64,000 nt of DNA from an uncultured Bacteroidota bacterium (GTDB lineage: Bacteria > Bacteroidota > Bacteroidia > Flavobacteriales > Flavobacteriaceae), in NCBI GenBank assembly GCA_902514615.1, contig CABXRG010000003.1:1-64000 (forward strand), read 5' to 3'. The notes under the pieces are model-generated. The model did not search any database and was not told the DNA's origin. It was given only the letters and a program-made list of their open reading frames with translations. Below are positions 52,050 to 62,505 of the stretch, piece after piece. A program made the position numbers and the translations under genes. Within the stretch, counting starts at the first letter, position 1; the number at the start of each line of letters is the position of its first letter.

Positions 52050-53324
52050 TTATTTTTTATAAACCTCACCATTTTTCATAACAAATATCACATTTTTTAA
52101 GGTTGTAATATCCTCAGTTGGACTTAAATCAGTAGCTATAATATCTGCATAAAAGCCCTTCTTAATTTGACCAATCAAATTATCCATATTTAAAAGCTTA
52201 GCATTTGTAATTGTTGCAGATTTAATTGAGTATTCTGCTGGTATCCCTATTTCATGCATATATAAAAATTCACCTGCATTATCTCCATGAGGAAAAACAC
52301 CTGCATCTGTTCCAAAAGCTATAGGAACTCCCATTTTATAGGCTTTCTTTGTTGTTGCTTTATTTTGAACTCCTACCTCAATTGCTTTTGGAATTATTAT
52401 TTCTGGGTAATAACCTGGTATTCTTGCCATTTTTGCAACATGTTCTCCAGCACTAATAGTTGGTACTAGATAAGCATTTCTATCTTTCATAAGTTTCATT
52501 GTTCTTTCTTTCATTATTGATCCATGTTCAATAGTCTTGACTCCAGATTTAACAGCCCTATACATACCTTCATCACCATGAGCATGCGCCGCTACATGCA
52601 TTCCATAATCTTCAGCTGTATTAACAACTGCTCTAATAACTTCTTCTGTAAATTGTGGGTTTTGACCATTTTTTGCCATACTCATTACACCTCCTGTAGC
52701 AGTAATTTTAATTAAATCAGCACCATTTTTATATCTATATCTTACAGCTTTTCTTGCATCACTTATTGAATTAACTACACCATCTTCTGGACCTGGATCA
52801 TCAATCAACTCTTCTTTATACCCATTTGTTGGATCACCATGACCACCAGTAGTAGCAATAGTCTTTCCAGAGGTAAATATTCTTGGTCCTACAACTACTC
52901 CTTTGTTTATTGCATTACGAAGTGAAATATTAACTCCTGACCCTCCAACATCTCTTACAGTTGTAAAACCAGCTAATAATGTTTTTTTTGCAATAACTGT
53001 TGATTTAAACGCAACATCTGCTTTACTATCCTGGAATCTATTTATATACTTATCTTTTCCTCCTGATTCACTTTCCATATGAACATGAAAATCTATTAAT
53101 CCTGGAAGTACAACTTTAGACTTAAGATCATAAATAAATATATTTTCATTGTCAGGATTTATAAAACCATCTTCAATTGAACTAATAAAGTTTCCCGAAA
53201 CTATAATGGTCTTATTTAGGTGATATTTACCAGAAGATGTATCAAAGATTTTACCTGCATGAATATACTTATCTTGAGACATTAAAGGGGTCGTAATCAA
53301 TAGAAAAATTATTAGGTATTTCAT
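52050..53324 (-). CDS. Secreted amidohydrolase family protein (imidazolonepropionase/Xaa-Pro dipeptidase-like)
   Basis: DFHVHMESESGG; HVAAHAHG; FGTDAGVFPHG; signal peptide. Confidence 0.9.
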   Translation of the reverse strand: MKYLIIFLLITTPLMSQDKYIHAGKIFDTSSGKYHLNKTIIVSGNFISSIEDGFINPDNENIFIYDLKSKVVLPGLIDFHVHMESESGGKDKYINRFQDSKADVAFKSTVIAKKTLLAGFTTVRDVGGSGVNISLRNAINKGVVVGPRIFTSGKTIATTGGHGDPTNGYKEELIDDPGPEDGVVNSISDARKAVRYRYKNGADLIKITATGGVMSMAKNGQNPQFTEEVIRAVVNTAEDYGMHVAAHAHGDEGMYRAVKSGVKTIEHGSIMKERTMKLMKDRNAYLVPTISAGEHVAKMARIPGYYPEIIIPKAIEVGVQNKATTKKAYKMGVPIAFGTDAGVFPHGDNAGEFLYMHEIGIPAEYSIKSATITNAKLLNMDNLIGQIKKGFYADIIATDLSPTEDITTLKNVIFVMKNGEVYKK

Positions 53325-53358
53325 AATTGTTTTTTACTAAAGTAATTGAATTGAATAA

Positions 53359-54489
53359 TTATTCAAAAAAACCAATTATTGTATTTGAAATAAACTTAAT
53401 CTGCTTTTTTGATAACTCGGTATGCATTGGCAAAGAAATTACCTGTTCTTTTATTTTATTTGTAACTGGAAAATCATTTTCAGAAACAAATTCTTGTTTG
53501 TAAGCCTTTTGTTCATGAAATCCTAACGGATAGTATATTCCAAATGGAATATTATTTTTTTGTAGATGATTTGCTAATTCATCTCGCTTTCCGTTGTTTA
53601 TTTTAAGTGTATATTGATGATAAACATGTGAGTCAAAATCTGATTCAACAAAAGGCACTTCAATTTCATCTATTCCCTCAAAACTTGTGTTATAAAGACT
53701 GGCCGCTTCCTGTCTGTTACTATTATATTTATCTAAATATTTAAGTTTGACATTTAAAATTGCAGCTTGAATAGAATCTAATCTGGAGTTTACTCCTACC
53801 TCATCATGATAGTATCTTTCATACATTCCATGATTTACAATACCTCTCATCTTGTAGGCTAGATTATCTGAATTTGTAAAAATTGCACCACCATCTCCGT
53901 AGCAACCAAGATTTTTTGATGGGAAAAAGGATGTAGTAGCAATATCTCCAATAGTTCCTGACATTTGCTTTTGAGAATTTGAAAATTTGAATTTAGAGCC
54001 TAATGCCTGAGCATTATCCTCTATTACTTGAAGGTTATTTTTATTTGCTATTTCTATTATCTCTTCCATTCTACAAGATTGACCAAACAAGTGAACAGGT
54101 ATTATAGCTTTAGTTTTATCAGTAATTTTATCTTGGATCAAATTTGGATTTATATTGAAAGTTCTTGGATCTATATCAATTACAACCGGTTTAAGACCAA
54201 GTAAAAGTATAACTTCAATTGTTGAAGCAAAAGAAAAATTTGTAGTAATAACCTCATCACCTTTTTCTAGATTAAGAGCCATAAGTGCAATTTGAAGAGC
54301 ATCTGTACCATTAGCACAAGGTATAACATGTCTTACATCAATGTATTTTTCTAAATTACTTTGAAACTCTTTTACAATTGGGCCATTAATAAATGAAGAT
54401 GTATTAATTACTTTCTTCATCTCTCTATTAACTTGCCATCTAATTTTTCGATATTGACCATTTAGGTCAACCATGTTAATTTTTTTCAT
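53359..54489 (-). CDS. DegT/DnrJ/EryC1/StrS family aminotransferase
   Basis: CANGTDALQIAL; FFPSKNLGCYGDGGA. Confidence 0.95.
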   Translation of the reverse strand: MKKINMVDLNGQYRKIRWQVNREMKKVINTSSFINGPIVKEFQSNLEKYIDVRHVIPCANGTDALQIALMALNLEKGDEVITTNFSFASTIEVILLLGLKPVVIDIDPRTFNINPNLIQDKITDKTKAIIPVHLFGQSCRMEEIIEIANKNNLQVIEDNAQALGSKFKFSNSQKQMSGTIGDIATTSFFPSKNLGCYGDGGAIFTNSDNLAYKMRGIVNHGMYERYYHDEVGVNSRLDSIQAAILNVKLKYLDKYNSNRQEAASLYNTSFEGIDEIEVPFVESDFDSHVYHQYTLKINNGKRDELANHLQKNNIPFGIYYPLGFHEQKAYKQEFVSENDFPVTNKIKEQVISLPMHTELSKKQIKFISNTIIGFFE

Positions 54490-54530
54490 TCAAAACAAAA
54501 TTAAAAAAGTATTTTTGGAAAAAGTATCTA

Positions 54531-55766
54531 GTGAAATTTATTTATGAAATATTTATAATACTAGCTTATTTGCTGTTTCAACCCTTTAGAATTTTTTCAA
54601 ATAAAACAAATCTATTTTTTAAAGGAAGAAAAGTATCTTTTGATATTTTAAAAAGTGAAGTAAATCCTTCTAATAAAAATATTTGGTTTCATGTAGCATC
54701 TTTAGGAGAATTTGAGATAGCAAAACCAATAATTGAGTCATTAAAGTCAAAAATATCTGACCTTAAAGTCATCGTTACTTTTTTTTCTCCGTCTGGTCTT
54801 GAAAATTCAAAGAATTTCACAACTGCTGATTCATTAGTATATCTCCCACTAGATACATCATTAAATGCAAAAAAATTTGTAGAAATTGTAAATCCAAAAG
54901 TTGCAGTTTTTATCAAAAATGATATATGGTCTAATTATTTAACTTACTTAAAGAGAAACGATTCCATAATTTTTTCAGTATCCTCCAAGTTTAATAAATC
55001 GCAATTTTATTTTAAGTTCTATGGAACTTGGTTTTTGAATAAATTAAAAAAAATAGATTTTTTCTTTGTTCAAGATAATCATTCAAAAAATATTCTCGAT
55101 GAACACTCATTTAATAATGTAAATGTATCAGGAGATTCAAGATTTACAGCAGTGATTAAAACACTAAAGGAAAATAAGCAAATTGATAAAATTGAAAAAT
55201 TTATTAATAATCAAAAATGTCTAGTTGCAGGAAGCATCTGGGAATCAGATATTAAATTAATTGACTTCACTATAAAAAATTCAAGTGTTAAATCTATCAT
55301 TGCTCCTCATGACATATCATCTGGATATATTAAAAAGTTAGAGAATTTATATGGAGATGATGCTGTAAAATTTTCGAGTCTTAAATCAGAAGGTGACTTT
55401 ATGAAAAAAATTTTAATAGTTGATTCAATTGGTTCTCTAAAACATTTTTATAAATATGCTTACATATCATATATTGGAGGTGGTATGTCGAATAAAGGTC
55501 TTCATAATATACTTGAAGCTGCAGTTTTTTCAAGCCCTATTATTATTGGTTCAAACTATAAAGGATTTGTTGAAGCAGAAGACTTGATAAAATTAGGAGG
55601 GGTATATTCAGTTAAGAATTCTAAAGAATTTACTGATACCTTTTCAATTTTAAGAAAGTCTGAAGATCAAAGAAATAAATCTGGACAGGTTAACTTGAAT
55701 TATATCCTGAATAATTTAGAAAAAAATTCAAAAATTATTCAATCTTTAATAGATAATTTAAATTAA
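54531..55766 (+). CDS. waaA: 3-deoxy-D-manno-octulosonic acid transferase
   Basis: WFHVASLGEFE; LVAGSIWESD; YIGGGMSNKGLHNILEAA. Confidence 0.92.
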   Translation: MKFIYEIFIILAYLLFQPFRIFSNKTNLFFKGRKVSFDILKSEVNPSNKNIWFHVASLGEFEIAKPIIESLKSKISDLKVIVTFFSPSGLENSKNFTTADSLVYLPLDTSLNAKKFVEIVNPKVAVFIKNDIWSNYLTYLKRNDSIIFSVSSKFNKSQFYFKFYGTWFLNKLKKIDFFFVQDNHSKNILDEHSFNNVNVSGDSRFTAVIKTLKENKQIDKIEKFINNQKCLVAGSIWESDIKLIDFTIKNSSVKSIIAPHDISSGYIKKLENLYGDDAVKFSSLKSEGDFMKKILIVDSIGSLKHFYKYAYISYIGGGMSNKGLHNILEAAVFSSPIIIGSNYKGFVEAEDLIKLGGVYSVKNSKEFTDTFSILRKSEDQRNKSGQVNLNYILNNLEKNSKIIQSLIDNLN

Positions 55767-55781
55767 TTGAACATATAAATT

Positions 55782-55789
55782 TAAATTTG
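55782..55789 (+). promoter_or_regulatory. Putative -7 box TAAATTTG, 4 nt before the alkaline phosphatase ATG
   Basis: TAnnTTTG match; no clear -33 element seen. Confidence 0.4.
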
Positions 55790-55793
55790 ACAC

Positions 55794-56846
55794 ATGATTA
55801 AAAAATTTATAATATTGATGACACTTCTATTGTCATTAAATAGTTGCAATCAAGAAACTGATCCACCTAATATAGTTATGATGATTGGAGACGGTATGGG
55901 TCTTTCTGCAATTTCCTCTGGTATGTATTCAAATAATAATTACACTTCTTTTGAAGAGTCGGAATATGTAGGATTGTCCAAAACCCACTCTTATGATGAC
56001 CTAGTCACCGACTCGGCTGCAAGTGCAACTGCTATGTCTTCAGGTGTTAAAACACAAAATAAAGTTGTAGGACTTGATTCTGAAGGCAATAATGTTCAAA
56101 CTATCTTAGAAAAATCTATTGATTTAGGCTACTCTACTGCAATTCTTGTAACATCAAGTATAGTTCATGCATCACCAGCATCTTATTATGCTCATATAAA
56201 TGACAGGTATAATTATGAAGAGATTGCTAATCAGTTTTCAAAAAGTAGAGTTGATTTTTTTATTGGTGGTGGTGAAAAATATTTTAATAATAGAGAAGAT
56301 AATAGAGATTTGACAAATGAAATGAGCGAATATACTTTTGTAAGTAATATAGATGAGTTTGAAAAATCCAATTCAAATAAAATTGGTTTTTTGACTTCAA
56401 AAAAAGAACCAGTTGAAAAATTTAACAATAGAGAACCTTCTCTTGATAAAGCAATTAAAATAACTCTAAACAAATTAGAAAAACTTAATAAACCTTTTTT
56501 TTTATTAGTTGAAGGATCTCAAATAGATTGGGGTTCTCATGATAATGATCAAAGACATATGATCAGTGAGATGTTAGAATTCGACAATGCAGTAGGTGAT
56601 GTCTTTGAATTTGCTAAAAACAACAAAAATACTTTGGTTGTAATAACTGCAGATCATGAAACAGGTGGTGTTGCAATTGTTGATGGTGATCTAGAAAAAT
56701 CAAATGTAAAAAACAAGTATGTATCTGGAAGTCATACAGCTTCAATGGTGCCAGTATTTAGTTACGGTCCTTATTCAGTACTTTTTAAGGGAATTTATGA
56801 TAATACTGAAATTTTTGATAAATTAGAAGGAATCATAAAAAAATGA
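55794..56846 (+). CDS. Alkaline phosphatase, lipoprotein
   Basis: MMIGDGMGLSAISS; DSAASATAMSSG; ADHETGG; HTASMVPVF; lipobox LNSC. Confidence 0.94.
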   Translation: MIKKFIILMTLLLSLNSCNQETDPPNIVMMIGDGMGLSAISSGMYSNNNYTSFEESEYVGLSKTHSYDDLVTDSAASATAMSSGVKTQNKVVGLDSEGNNVQTILEKSIDLGYSTAILVTSSIVHASPASYYAHINDRYNYEEIANQFSKSRVDFFIGGGEKYFNNREDNRDLTNEMSEYTFVSNIDEFEKSNSNKIGFLTSKKEPVEKFNNREPSLDKAIKITLNKLEKLNKPFFLLVEGSQIDWGSHDNDQRHMISEMLEFDNAVGDVFEFAKNNKNTLVVITADHETGGVAIVDGDLEKSNVKNKYVSGSHTASMVPVFSYGPYSVLFKGIYDNTEIFDKLEGIIKK

Positions 56847-58456
56847 AAAAATTACTTTTAGCTTTTGTAATAATTACATTTTCATGCGACAATGACCCTA
56901 TAAATGTTGATGTCTTAATTAAAGGAGGAACAATCCATAATGGTTCTGGTGAAAAGGGATATGAAGGTAATATTGCTATCAAGGATGATACAATTTATTA
57001 TGTTGGTAAAAGAGGGAATTTTATTGCTGCCAAAACAATTGATGCATCCGGTAAAGTTGTTTCTCCCGGCTTTATTAATATGCTGAGCTGGGGATATAAT
57101 ACTCTAATGCAGGATGGAAGATCTCTAAGTGACTTAAAACAAGGAGTTACTCTTGAGGTTTTTGGCGAAGGAACCTCTCCAGGACCATCTGGCTCAGTCA
57201 AAAGTAATAATTACATATCATTTGGCGAAGCAATGCAAAATCTAGAATCTAACGGTGTGTCTACTAATATTGCATCTTATTTAGGAGCAACTACCGTAAG
57301 AATTCAGGAAATTGGATATGCAAATAGAAAAGCTAATTCGGATGAAATGGAATCAATGAGAAATATTGTAAAATTAGCAATGATGCAAGGTGCCATTGGT
57401 ATTGGATCATCTTTAATATATGCTCCTGCAGATTATGCTAATACTTATGAACTAGTTGAATTATCAAAAGTTGCATCTTCCTATGGAGGAAGGTACATAT
57501 CTCATATTAGAAATGAAGATGAATATGTTCTTGATGCTGTAGATGAATTAATAGAAATTTCAGAACGTGCAGATATTCCTGCTGAAATATATCATTTAAA
57601 ATCTTCTACAAAACCATATTGGCATTTATTAGACTCTATAATTTCAAAAGTAGAGAAAGCAAGAGATAAAGGGTTAAAAATAACAGCTGACATGTATACA
57701 TACCCTGCAGCTTCTACTGGTTTAACAGGTGTTATACCAACATGGGTTCAAGAAGGTGGTAGAGAGGCATGGATTAATAGAATGAAAAGGCCAGAAATTA
57801 GAGAAAGACTTTTTAAGGATATTCGAGAAGAATTAAAAAAACAACCGCCTGAAACAATTCTTATGGTTGGTTTTAATAAAAATTCTGTTGCAAAGAAATA
57901 TAGAGGCCTAACTATAGCTCAAGCATCTGAACTTAGAGGTGAATCACCAGAGCAAACAATTGTTGATCTTATTATCGAAGATGGAAGTAGAATTCAATGT
58001 ATATATTTTAGTATGTCAGAGGATAATATTAGAAAAAAAATCAAGTTACCATGGGTATCTTTTGACTCTGATGCCGGCTCATATTCCGATATTTCTAAAG
58101 ATTTTATTACACATCCCAGAGCATTTGGAAGTTTTGTCAGAGTTCTTGGAAAATACGTTAGAGACGAAAAATTAATTTCAATGGAAGAAGCCATAAGAAG
58201 GTTATCTGGTTTTGCCGCAGATAACCTAGGTATTAATAAAAGAGGTTATTTAAAGCAGGGTTATTATGCAGATATTGTAATTTTTGATCCTAAAATTGTT
58301 GATGATCAAGCAACTTTTGAAGAACCACTCCAATTTGCGATTGGAATTGAACAAGTTTTTGTTAATGGTGTTCAAGTAATTTCAAATGGCGAACATACAG
58401 GAGAGTTTCCGGGTAGATTTATTAAAGGATCTGGCTTTAGTGTCTCTGACAAATAG
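56843..58456 (+). CDS. N-acyl-D-amino-acid deacylase/D-aminoacylase family amidohydrolase, lipoprotein
   Basis: DVLIKGGTIHNGSGEKGYEGNIAIK; YISHIRNEDEYVLDAVDE; FDSDAGSY. Confidence 0.9.
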   Translation: MKKLLLAFVIITFSCDNDPINVDVLIKGGTIHNGSGEKGYEGNIAIKDDTIYYVGKRGNFIAAKTIDASGKVVSPGFINMLSWGYNTLMQDGRSLSDLKQGVTLEVFGEGTSPGPSGSVKSNNYISFGEAMQNLESNGVSTNIASYLGATTVRIQEIGYANRKANSDEMESMRNIVKLAMMQGAIGIGSSLIYAPADYANTYELVELSKVASSYGGRYISHIRNEDEYVLDAVDELIEISERADIPAEIYHLKSSTKPYWHLLDSIISKVEKARDKGLKITADMYTYPAASTGLTGVIPTWVQEGGREAWINRMKRPEIRERLFKDIREELKKQPPETILMVGFNKNSVAKKYRGLTIAQASELRGESPEQTIVDLIIEDGSRIQCIYFSMSEDNIRKKIKLPWVSFDSDAGSYSDISKDFITHPRAFGSFVRVLGKYVRDEKLISMEEAIRRLSGFAADNLGINKRGYLKQGYYADIVIFDPKIVDDQATFEEPLQFAIGIEQVFVNGVQVISNGEHTGEFPGRFIKGSGFSVSDK

Positions 58457-58515
58457 TAAATAAGTTTATGATTCTAAAGAATTCATTTAAATCAAAACAA
58501 GGTTGAAGAAAAAAG

Positions 58516-58597
58516 TGCGGGTGAAGGGACTCGAACCCCCAAGCTGTTAGGCACTAGATCCTAAGTCTAGCGTGTCTACCAATTTCACCACACCCGC
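58516..58597 (-). tRNA. tRNA-Leu(TAG)
   Basis: GCGGGTG...CACCCGC acceptor stem, anticodon loop ACTTAGGAT, long variable arm, GGTTCGAGTCC T-loop; CCA not encoded. Confidence 0.94.
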
Positions 58598-58641
58598 AAA
58601 AGGTGAACAAATATAAATAAGTTTTTAAAAATAAATCAACT

Positions 58642-60015
58642 ATGAGTACATTATCTGAAGAGGAAAAAGAGAAATATTTGAACGAGTTATTTGAGTTTTT
58701 AAAACTTCCATCAATTAGTGCTGACTCTAGGTATAAGGATAGTATGATTAAAACAGCTAAATGGCTTTCAAATGAACTTATAAAATCGGGGTGTGATTCA
58801 TCAAAAGTTTATGAAACAGATGGACATCCTATTGTGTATGGAGAAAAGTTTGTAGATGGATCATTCCCTACAATTCTAGTTTATGGTCATTATGATGTAC
58901 AACCTCCAGATCCAATTGAACTTTGGACTACTCCACCTTTTGAACCAGTAATTAAGAATACAAATATTCATCCAGATGGTGCAATCTTTGCCAGAGGTGC
59001 CTGTGATGATAAAGGTCAAGTCTTTATGCATGTCAAGGCATTTGAACAGCTTATCAAAAAAGACAAATTAAATTGTAATGTAAAATTTATGATAGAGGGA
59101 GAAGAAGAGGTTGGTAGTGAAAATCTTGAAAAATTCCTTCTAGAAAATAAATCTAAACTTAATGCTGATGTTATATTAATTTCAGATACTGGATTAAGTA
59201 ATCTTAAGAAGCCAACCTTTACAATTGGACTTAGAGGCTTATCATATATGGAAATTAAGATAACTGGACCCAACAGAGATCTTCACTCTGGACTTTATGG
59301 AGGAGCTTTAGCTAATCCTATCAATATTTTATCAGATATGATAAGTTCACTTATAGATGAAGAAGGTAAAATAACAATACCTGGGTTTTACGATAATGTT
59401 TTAGAAATAGATCAATCTAAAAGGGAATCTGTAGAGGAAATGTCAAAATTTGATAATGATGATTTTAAAAACTCTATTGGTCTTAAAGAAACTAAGGGAG
59501 AGAAAGGTTATTCAACACTAGAACGATTATCAATTAGACCTACCCTAGATGTAAATGGTATTTGGGGTGGTTATACAGGAGAAGGATCTAAAACTGTAAT
59601 ACCAAGTGAAGCATCTGCAAAAATTTCAATGAGATTAGTTCCAAATCAAAATTGGGAAAAGATAAGTGAATTATTTACTAATCATATTAAGAAAATTACT
59701 CCTAATTCTGTGTCAATTGATGTAACTACTCATCATGGAGGAAATCCTTACATAACTCCTGAAGATTTTAAAGGTTATGATTCAGCAATAAAAGCATATA
59801 AAGATAGTTTTGGAATTGACCCAATTCCACAGAAAGATGGTGGAAGTATTCCTATAGTTCCAATGTTTGAAAGTATTCTAGGAACAAAAACTGTTTTAAT
59901 GGGATTTGGATTAGATAGTGATGCGATTCATTCTCCAGATGAAAACTATGGGGTAAAGAATTTTTTTATAGGTATTGATACAATTCAAAACTTTTATAAG
60001 CATTTTGGAAATTAA
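58642..60015 (+). CDS. M20 family dipeptidase
   Basis: VYGHYDVQPPDP; ARGACDDKGQ; EGEEEVGS. Confidence 0.95.
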   Translation: MSTLSEEEKEKYLNELFEFLKLPSISADSRYKDSMIKTAKWLSNELIKSGCDSSKVYETDGHPIVYGEKFVDGSFPTILVYGHYDVQPPDPIELWTTPPFEPVIKNTNIHPDGAIFARGACDDKGQVFMHVKAFEQLIKKDKLNCNVKFMIEGEEEVGSENLEKFLLENKSKLNADVILISDTGLSNLKKPTFTIGLRGLSYMEIKITGPNRDLHSGLYGGALANPINILSDMISSLIDEEGKITIPGFYDNVLEIDQSKRESVEEMSKFDNDDFKNSIGLKETKGEKGYSTLERLSIRPTLDVNGIWGGYTGEGSKTVIPSEASAKISMRLVPNQNWEKISELFTNHIKKITPNSVSIDVTTHHGGNPYITPEDFKGYDSAIKAYKDSFGIDPIPQKDGGSIPIVPMFESILGTKTVLMGFGLDSDAIHSPDENYGVKNFFIGIDTIQNFYKHFGN

Positions 60016-60575
60016 ATAAGCTTATCAGGATTCTTATTAATAAAGCTTGACCAACTAGAATATTTTTTTTTCTCTTTATCATTATCAAAATTAAAAAAAT
60101 GACAAACTGCTGCTGCTAAGCCGTCAGTTGAGTCTAAATTCTTGGGTAGCTCTTCTATTTTAAACATACTCTTAAGCATTTTTGCAACTTGCTCTTTGCT
60201 GGAATTACCATTTCCTGTAATTGCCATTTTTATTTTTTTTGGTGAGTATTCTGTTATTGGAATATCAAAGTTTAGAGCTGCTGCAATAGATACCCCTTGA
60301 GCTCTTCCCAACTTCAACATTGACTGAACATTTTTACCAAAGAATGGAGCTTCAATTGCAATTAAATTTGGACCATGAGATTTAATTAATTCAGATGTTT
60401 TTTTAAAGATTTTTGATAGCTTAACACTATGATCATCTTTAGAAGGCAATTTATATTCTATTAGGTCAATCAATTCCATTTTATTTCTGTAGATTTTAAT
60501 TATTCCAAATCCCATAATATTTGTTCCAGGATCAATTCCCATTATTACAGTGTTGTCAGGCAGATTATTACTCAT
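60012..60575 (-). CDS. ruvC: Crossover junction endodeoxyribonuclease RuvC
   Basis: IMGIDPGTNIMGFGII; AIEAPFFGKN; GRAQGVSIAAAL; DGLAAAVCH. Confidence 0.97.
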   Translation of the reverse strand: MSNNLPDNTVIMGIDPGTNIMGFGIIKIYRNKMELIDLIEYKLPSKDDHSVKLSKIFKKTSELIKSHGPNLIAIEAPFFGKNVQSMLKLGRAQGVSIAAALNFDIPITEYSPKKIKMAITGNGNSSKEQVAKMLKSMFKIEELPKNLDSTDGLAAAVCHFFNFDNDKEKKKYSSWSSFINKNPDKLI

Positions 60576-61044
60576 AATTAAGTTTAAATGGTAAATTAAA
60601 TTTTACTTCTACAAATTCACCAACATTTGTTTTAATAGCAGGCATGGCATTAGGTAATTGTTTAACTGCTTCGTGAATTAATAGAACTAACTGTTGATCT
60701 AGTTTATTGTTAGGTAAAAGTTTATCCAAACTAAAATTTCCATTCATGTCAATTTTCAATGTTAGCATATATTTTGTGGTATCAATAGGAAACACTCTAT
60801 TGTTAAGATAGCTATTCATTTCTGTTTCAATTTTATTTCTAAAACATCTTAATTGTTCATCAATATTTAAATTTTCACATTCAGGAAATGATGGTGGTTG
60901 ATCATTAGTTGTCCATGAAGACGCAGATTCAATTTCAGATATTGGCACTTTCAAAGAGTTAGAATCACATGACGCTAATGTAATTACAATAAGTAACCAC
61001 TTGAAATAAAACTTAATACTAAAATTCTTAATTAAGTTAAGCAC
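60568..61044 (-). CDS. Hypothetical lipoprotein with TonB-C-like C-terminal region
   Basis: Lipobox LASC; KIDMNGNFSLDKLL... and PNAMPAIKTNVGEFVEVKFNLPFKL resemble TonB C-terminal domains. Confidence 0.6.
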   Translation of the reverse strand: MLNLIKNFSIKFYFKWLLIVITLASCDSNSLKVPISEIESASSWTTNDQPPSFPECENLNIDEQLRCFRNKIETEMNSYLNNRVFPIDTTKYMLTLKIDMNGNFSLDKLLPNNKLDQQLVLLIHEAVKQLPNAMPAIKTNVGEFVEVKFNLPFKLNYE

Positions 61045-61066
61045 AACTAAAATTACGATTTTTTTA

Positions 61067-61074
61067 TAGCTTTG
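61067..61074 (+). promoter_or_regulatory. Putative -7 box TAGCTTTG, 4 nt before ATG of the small Cys-rich membrane protein
   Basis: TAnnTTTG match; no clear -33 element seen. Confidence 0.4.
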
Positions 61075-61078
61075 TTCA

Positions 61079-61276
61079 ATGGAGATATTTCTAATCTCAG
61101 TCTGCTTAATAGGTATTGCATTTTTAGGAATTGCAATTAAATTGATTTTAAAAAAAAATGGAGAATTTTCTGGTACTTGTGCTAGTCAAAGTCCTTTCCT
61201 AAATAAATCTAATGAACCTTGTGGTATTTGTGGAAAAATTCCAACTAGTTCAGAATGTGCTAATGAAATTAAATGA
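61079..61276 (+). CDS. Small single-TM, four-Cys membrane protein (possible NqrM/DUF539-like)
   Basis: N-terminal TM, then GTCASQSPFLNKSNEPCGICGKIPTSSEC. Confidence 0.7.
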   Translation: MEIFLISVCLIGIAFLGIAIKLILKKNGEFSGTCASQSPFLNKSNEPCGICGKIPTSSECANEIK

Positions 61277-62487
61277 TTAAAATAATTTCCAAACTTGGAC
61301 CAGGTTTGCTTTTTGCAGGAGCTGCTATTGGAGTATCTCATCTAGTTCAATCTACAAGAGCAGGAGCAGACTTTGGTTGGGGTTTAATTTGGGCTTTAAT
61401 ACTTGTTAATATTTTTAAATATCCTTTTTTTCAGTATGGACCTAGATATGCTATGGCTACTGGTGAAAGTTTACTTGATGGATATCATAAAATTGGAAAA
61501 ATATTTTTAATCACTTATTTCATTTTAAATTTAGCAACAATGTTTACTATTCAGACAGCTGTAACAATTGTAACAGCTGGGCTAGCTTCCAGTCTTTTTG
61601 GTATAACTGATAATATGGTTGTTTGGAGTCTCATAATTACTATTATTTGCTACATTATTTTACTATTAGGTAAATACAAAGTTTTAGATAAAATGATTAA
61701 GGTCATAATCCTAATTTTAGCAATAAGTACAATATTTTCAACTGGAGTTGCATCAATAAACTCTGAAGAGATTTTCAGCTTTAAGCAAGTATTTCCTTCA
61801 GGTAGTGGTTTAGTTTTCCTAGTAGCATTTATGGGTTGGATGCCTGCTCCACTTGATATCTCAATATGGCATTCTATTTGGACTCTTGAGAAAAAAAAGA
61901 ATCAAAAAATATCACCAAAAGAAAGTTTGTTTGATTTCAATATAGGGTATTTTGCAACTGTTATTTTAGGTATTTGTTTTGTTAGTTTAGGAGCATTTGT
62001 AATGTATAATTCTGGTTTAAGTTTTTCAAATAGCGGTAGTGTTTTTGCTAACCAACTTATTGAATTATATACATCTAACTTGGGTGATAGTTTCTATTTA
62101 ATAATTTCAATTTGTGCATTTACTACAATGTTAAGCACAACTATTACATGCTTAGACGCATCTCCAAGAACAATGTCAAGAGCTACACAATTATTAACAA
62201 AAAATAATAATAGGAATTATTATTTTCAGTGGATATCAGCATTAGCAGTAGGAACAATGTTAATATTTTATTTTTTACTTTCTGAAATGGGAACTTTAGT
62301 TGAAATAGCTACTATATTATCTTTTATAACTGCACCTTTTTATGCAATTTTAAACTATAAATTGATAATGAGTGAAAATATGCCTGAAATCCACAAACCA
62401 TCCAAATCACTTAGAATTCTAAGTATTATTGGCATATTATTCCTAAGTATTTTTGCCATTGGGTATATTTTGACCAGGTTTATTTAG
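61273..62487 (+). CDS. Nramp family divalent metal transporter
   Basis: LGPGLLFAGAAIGVSHLVQSTRAGADFGWGL; multi-TM. Confidence 0.9.
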   Translation: MIKIISKLGPGLLFAGAAIGVSHLVQSTRAGADFGWGLIWALILVNIFKYPFFQYGPRYAMATGESLLDGYHKIGKIFLITYFILNLATMFTIQTAVTIVTAGLASSLFGITDNMVVWSLIITIICYIILLLGKYKVLDKMIKVIILILAISTIFSTGVASINSEEIFSFKQVFPSGSGLVFLVAFMGWMPAPLDISIWHSIWTLEKKKNQKISPKESLFDFNIGYFATVILGICFVSLGAFVMYNSGLSFSNSGSVFANQLIELYTSNLGDSFYLIISICAFTTMLSTTITCLDASPRTMSRATQLLTKNNNRNYYFQWISALAVGTMLIFYFLLSEMGTLVEIATILSFITAPFYAILNYKLIMSENMPEIHKPSKSLRILSIIGILFLSIFAIGYILTRFI

Positions 62488-62499
62488 TTTGTATCTTTG
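62469..62499 (+). promoter_or_regulatory. Bacteroidetes-type promoter TTTG-N19-TATCTTTG for lipA
   Basis: TTTG 62469-62472, 19-nt spacer, TATCTTTG 62492-62499, ATG at 62506. Confidence 0.75.
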
Positions 62500-62505
62500 C
62501 TCAAT

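Noticed and set aside
58498-58600. Hairpin-rich region after the D-aminoacylase gene as a possible ncRNA or terminator
   Set aside because: It is tRNA-Leu(TAG) on the minus strand.
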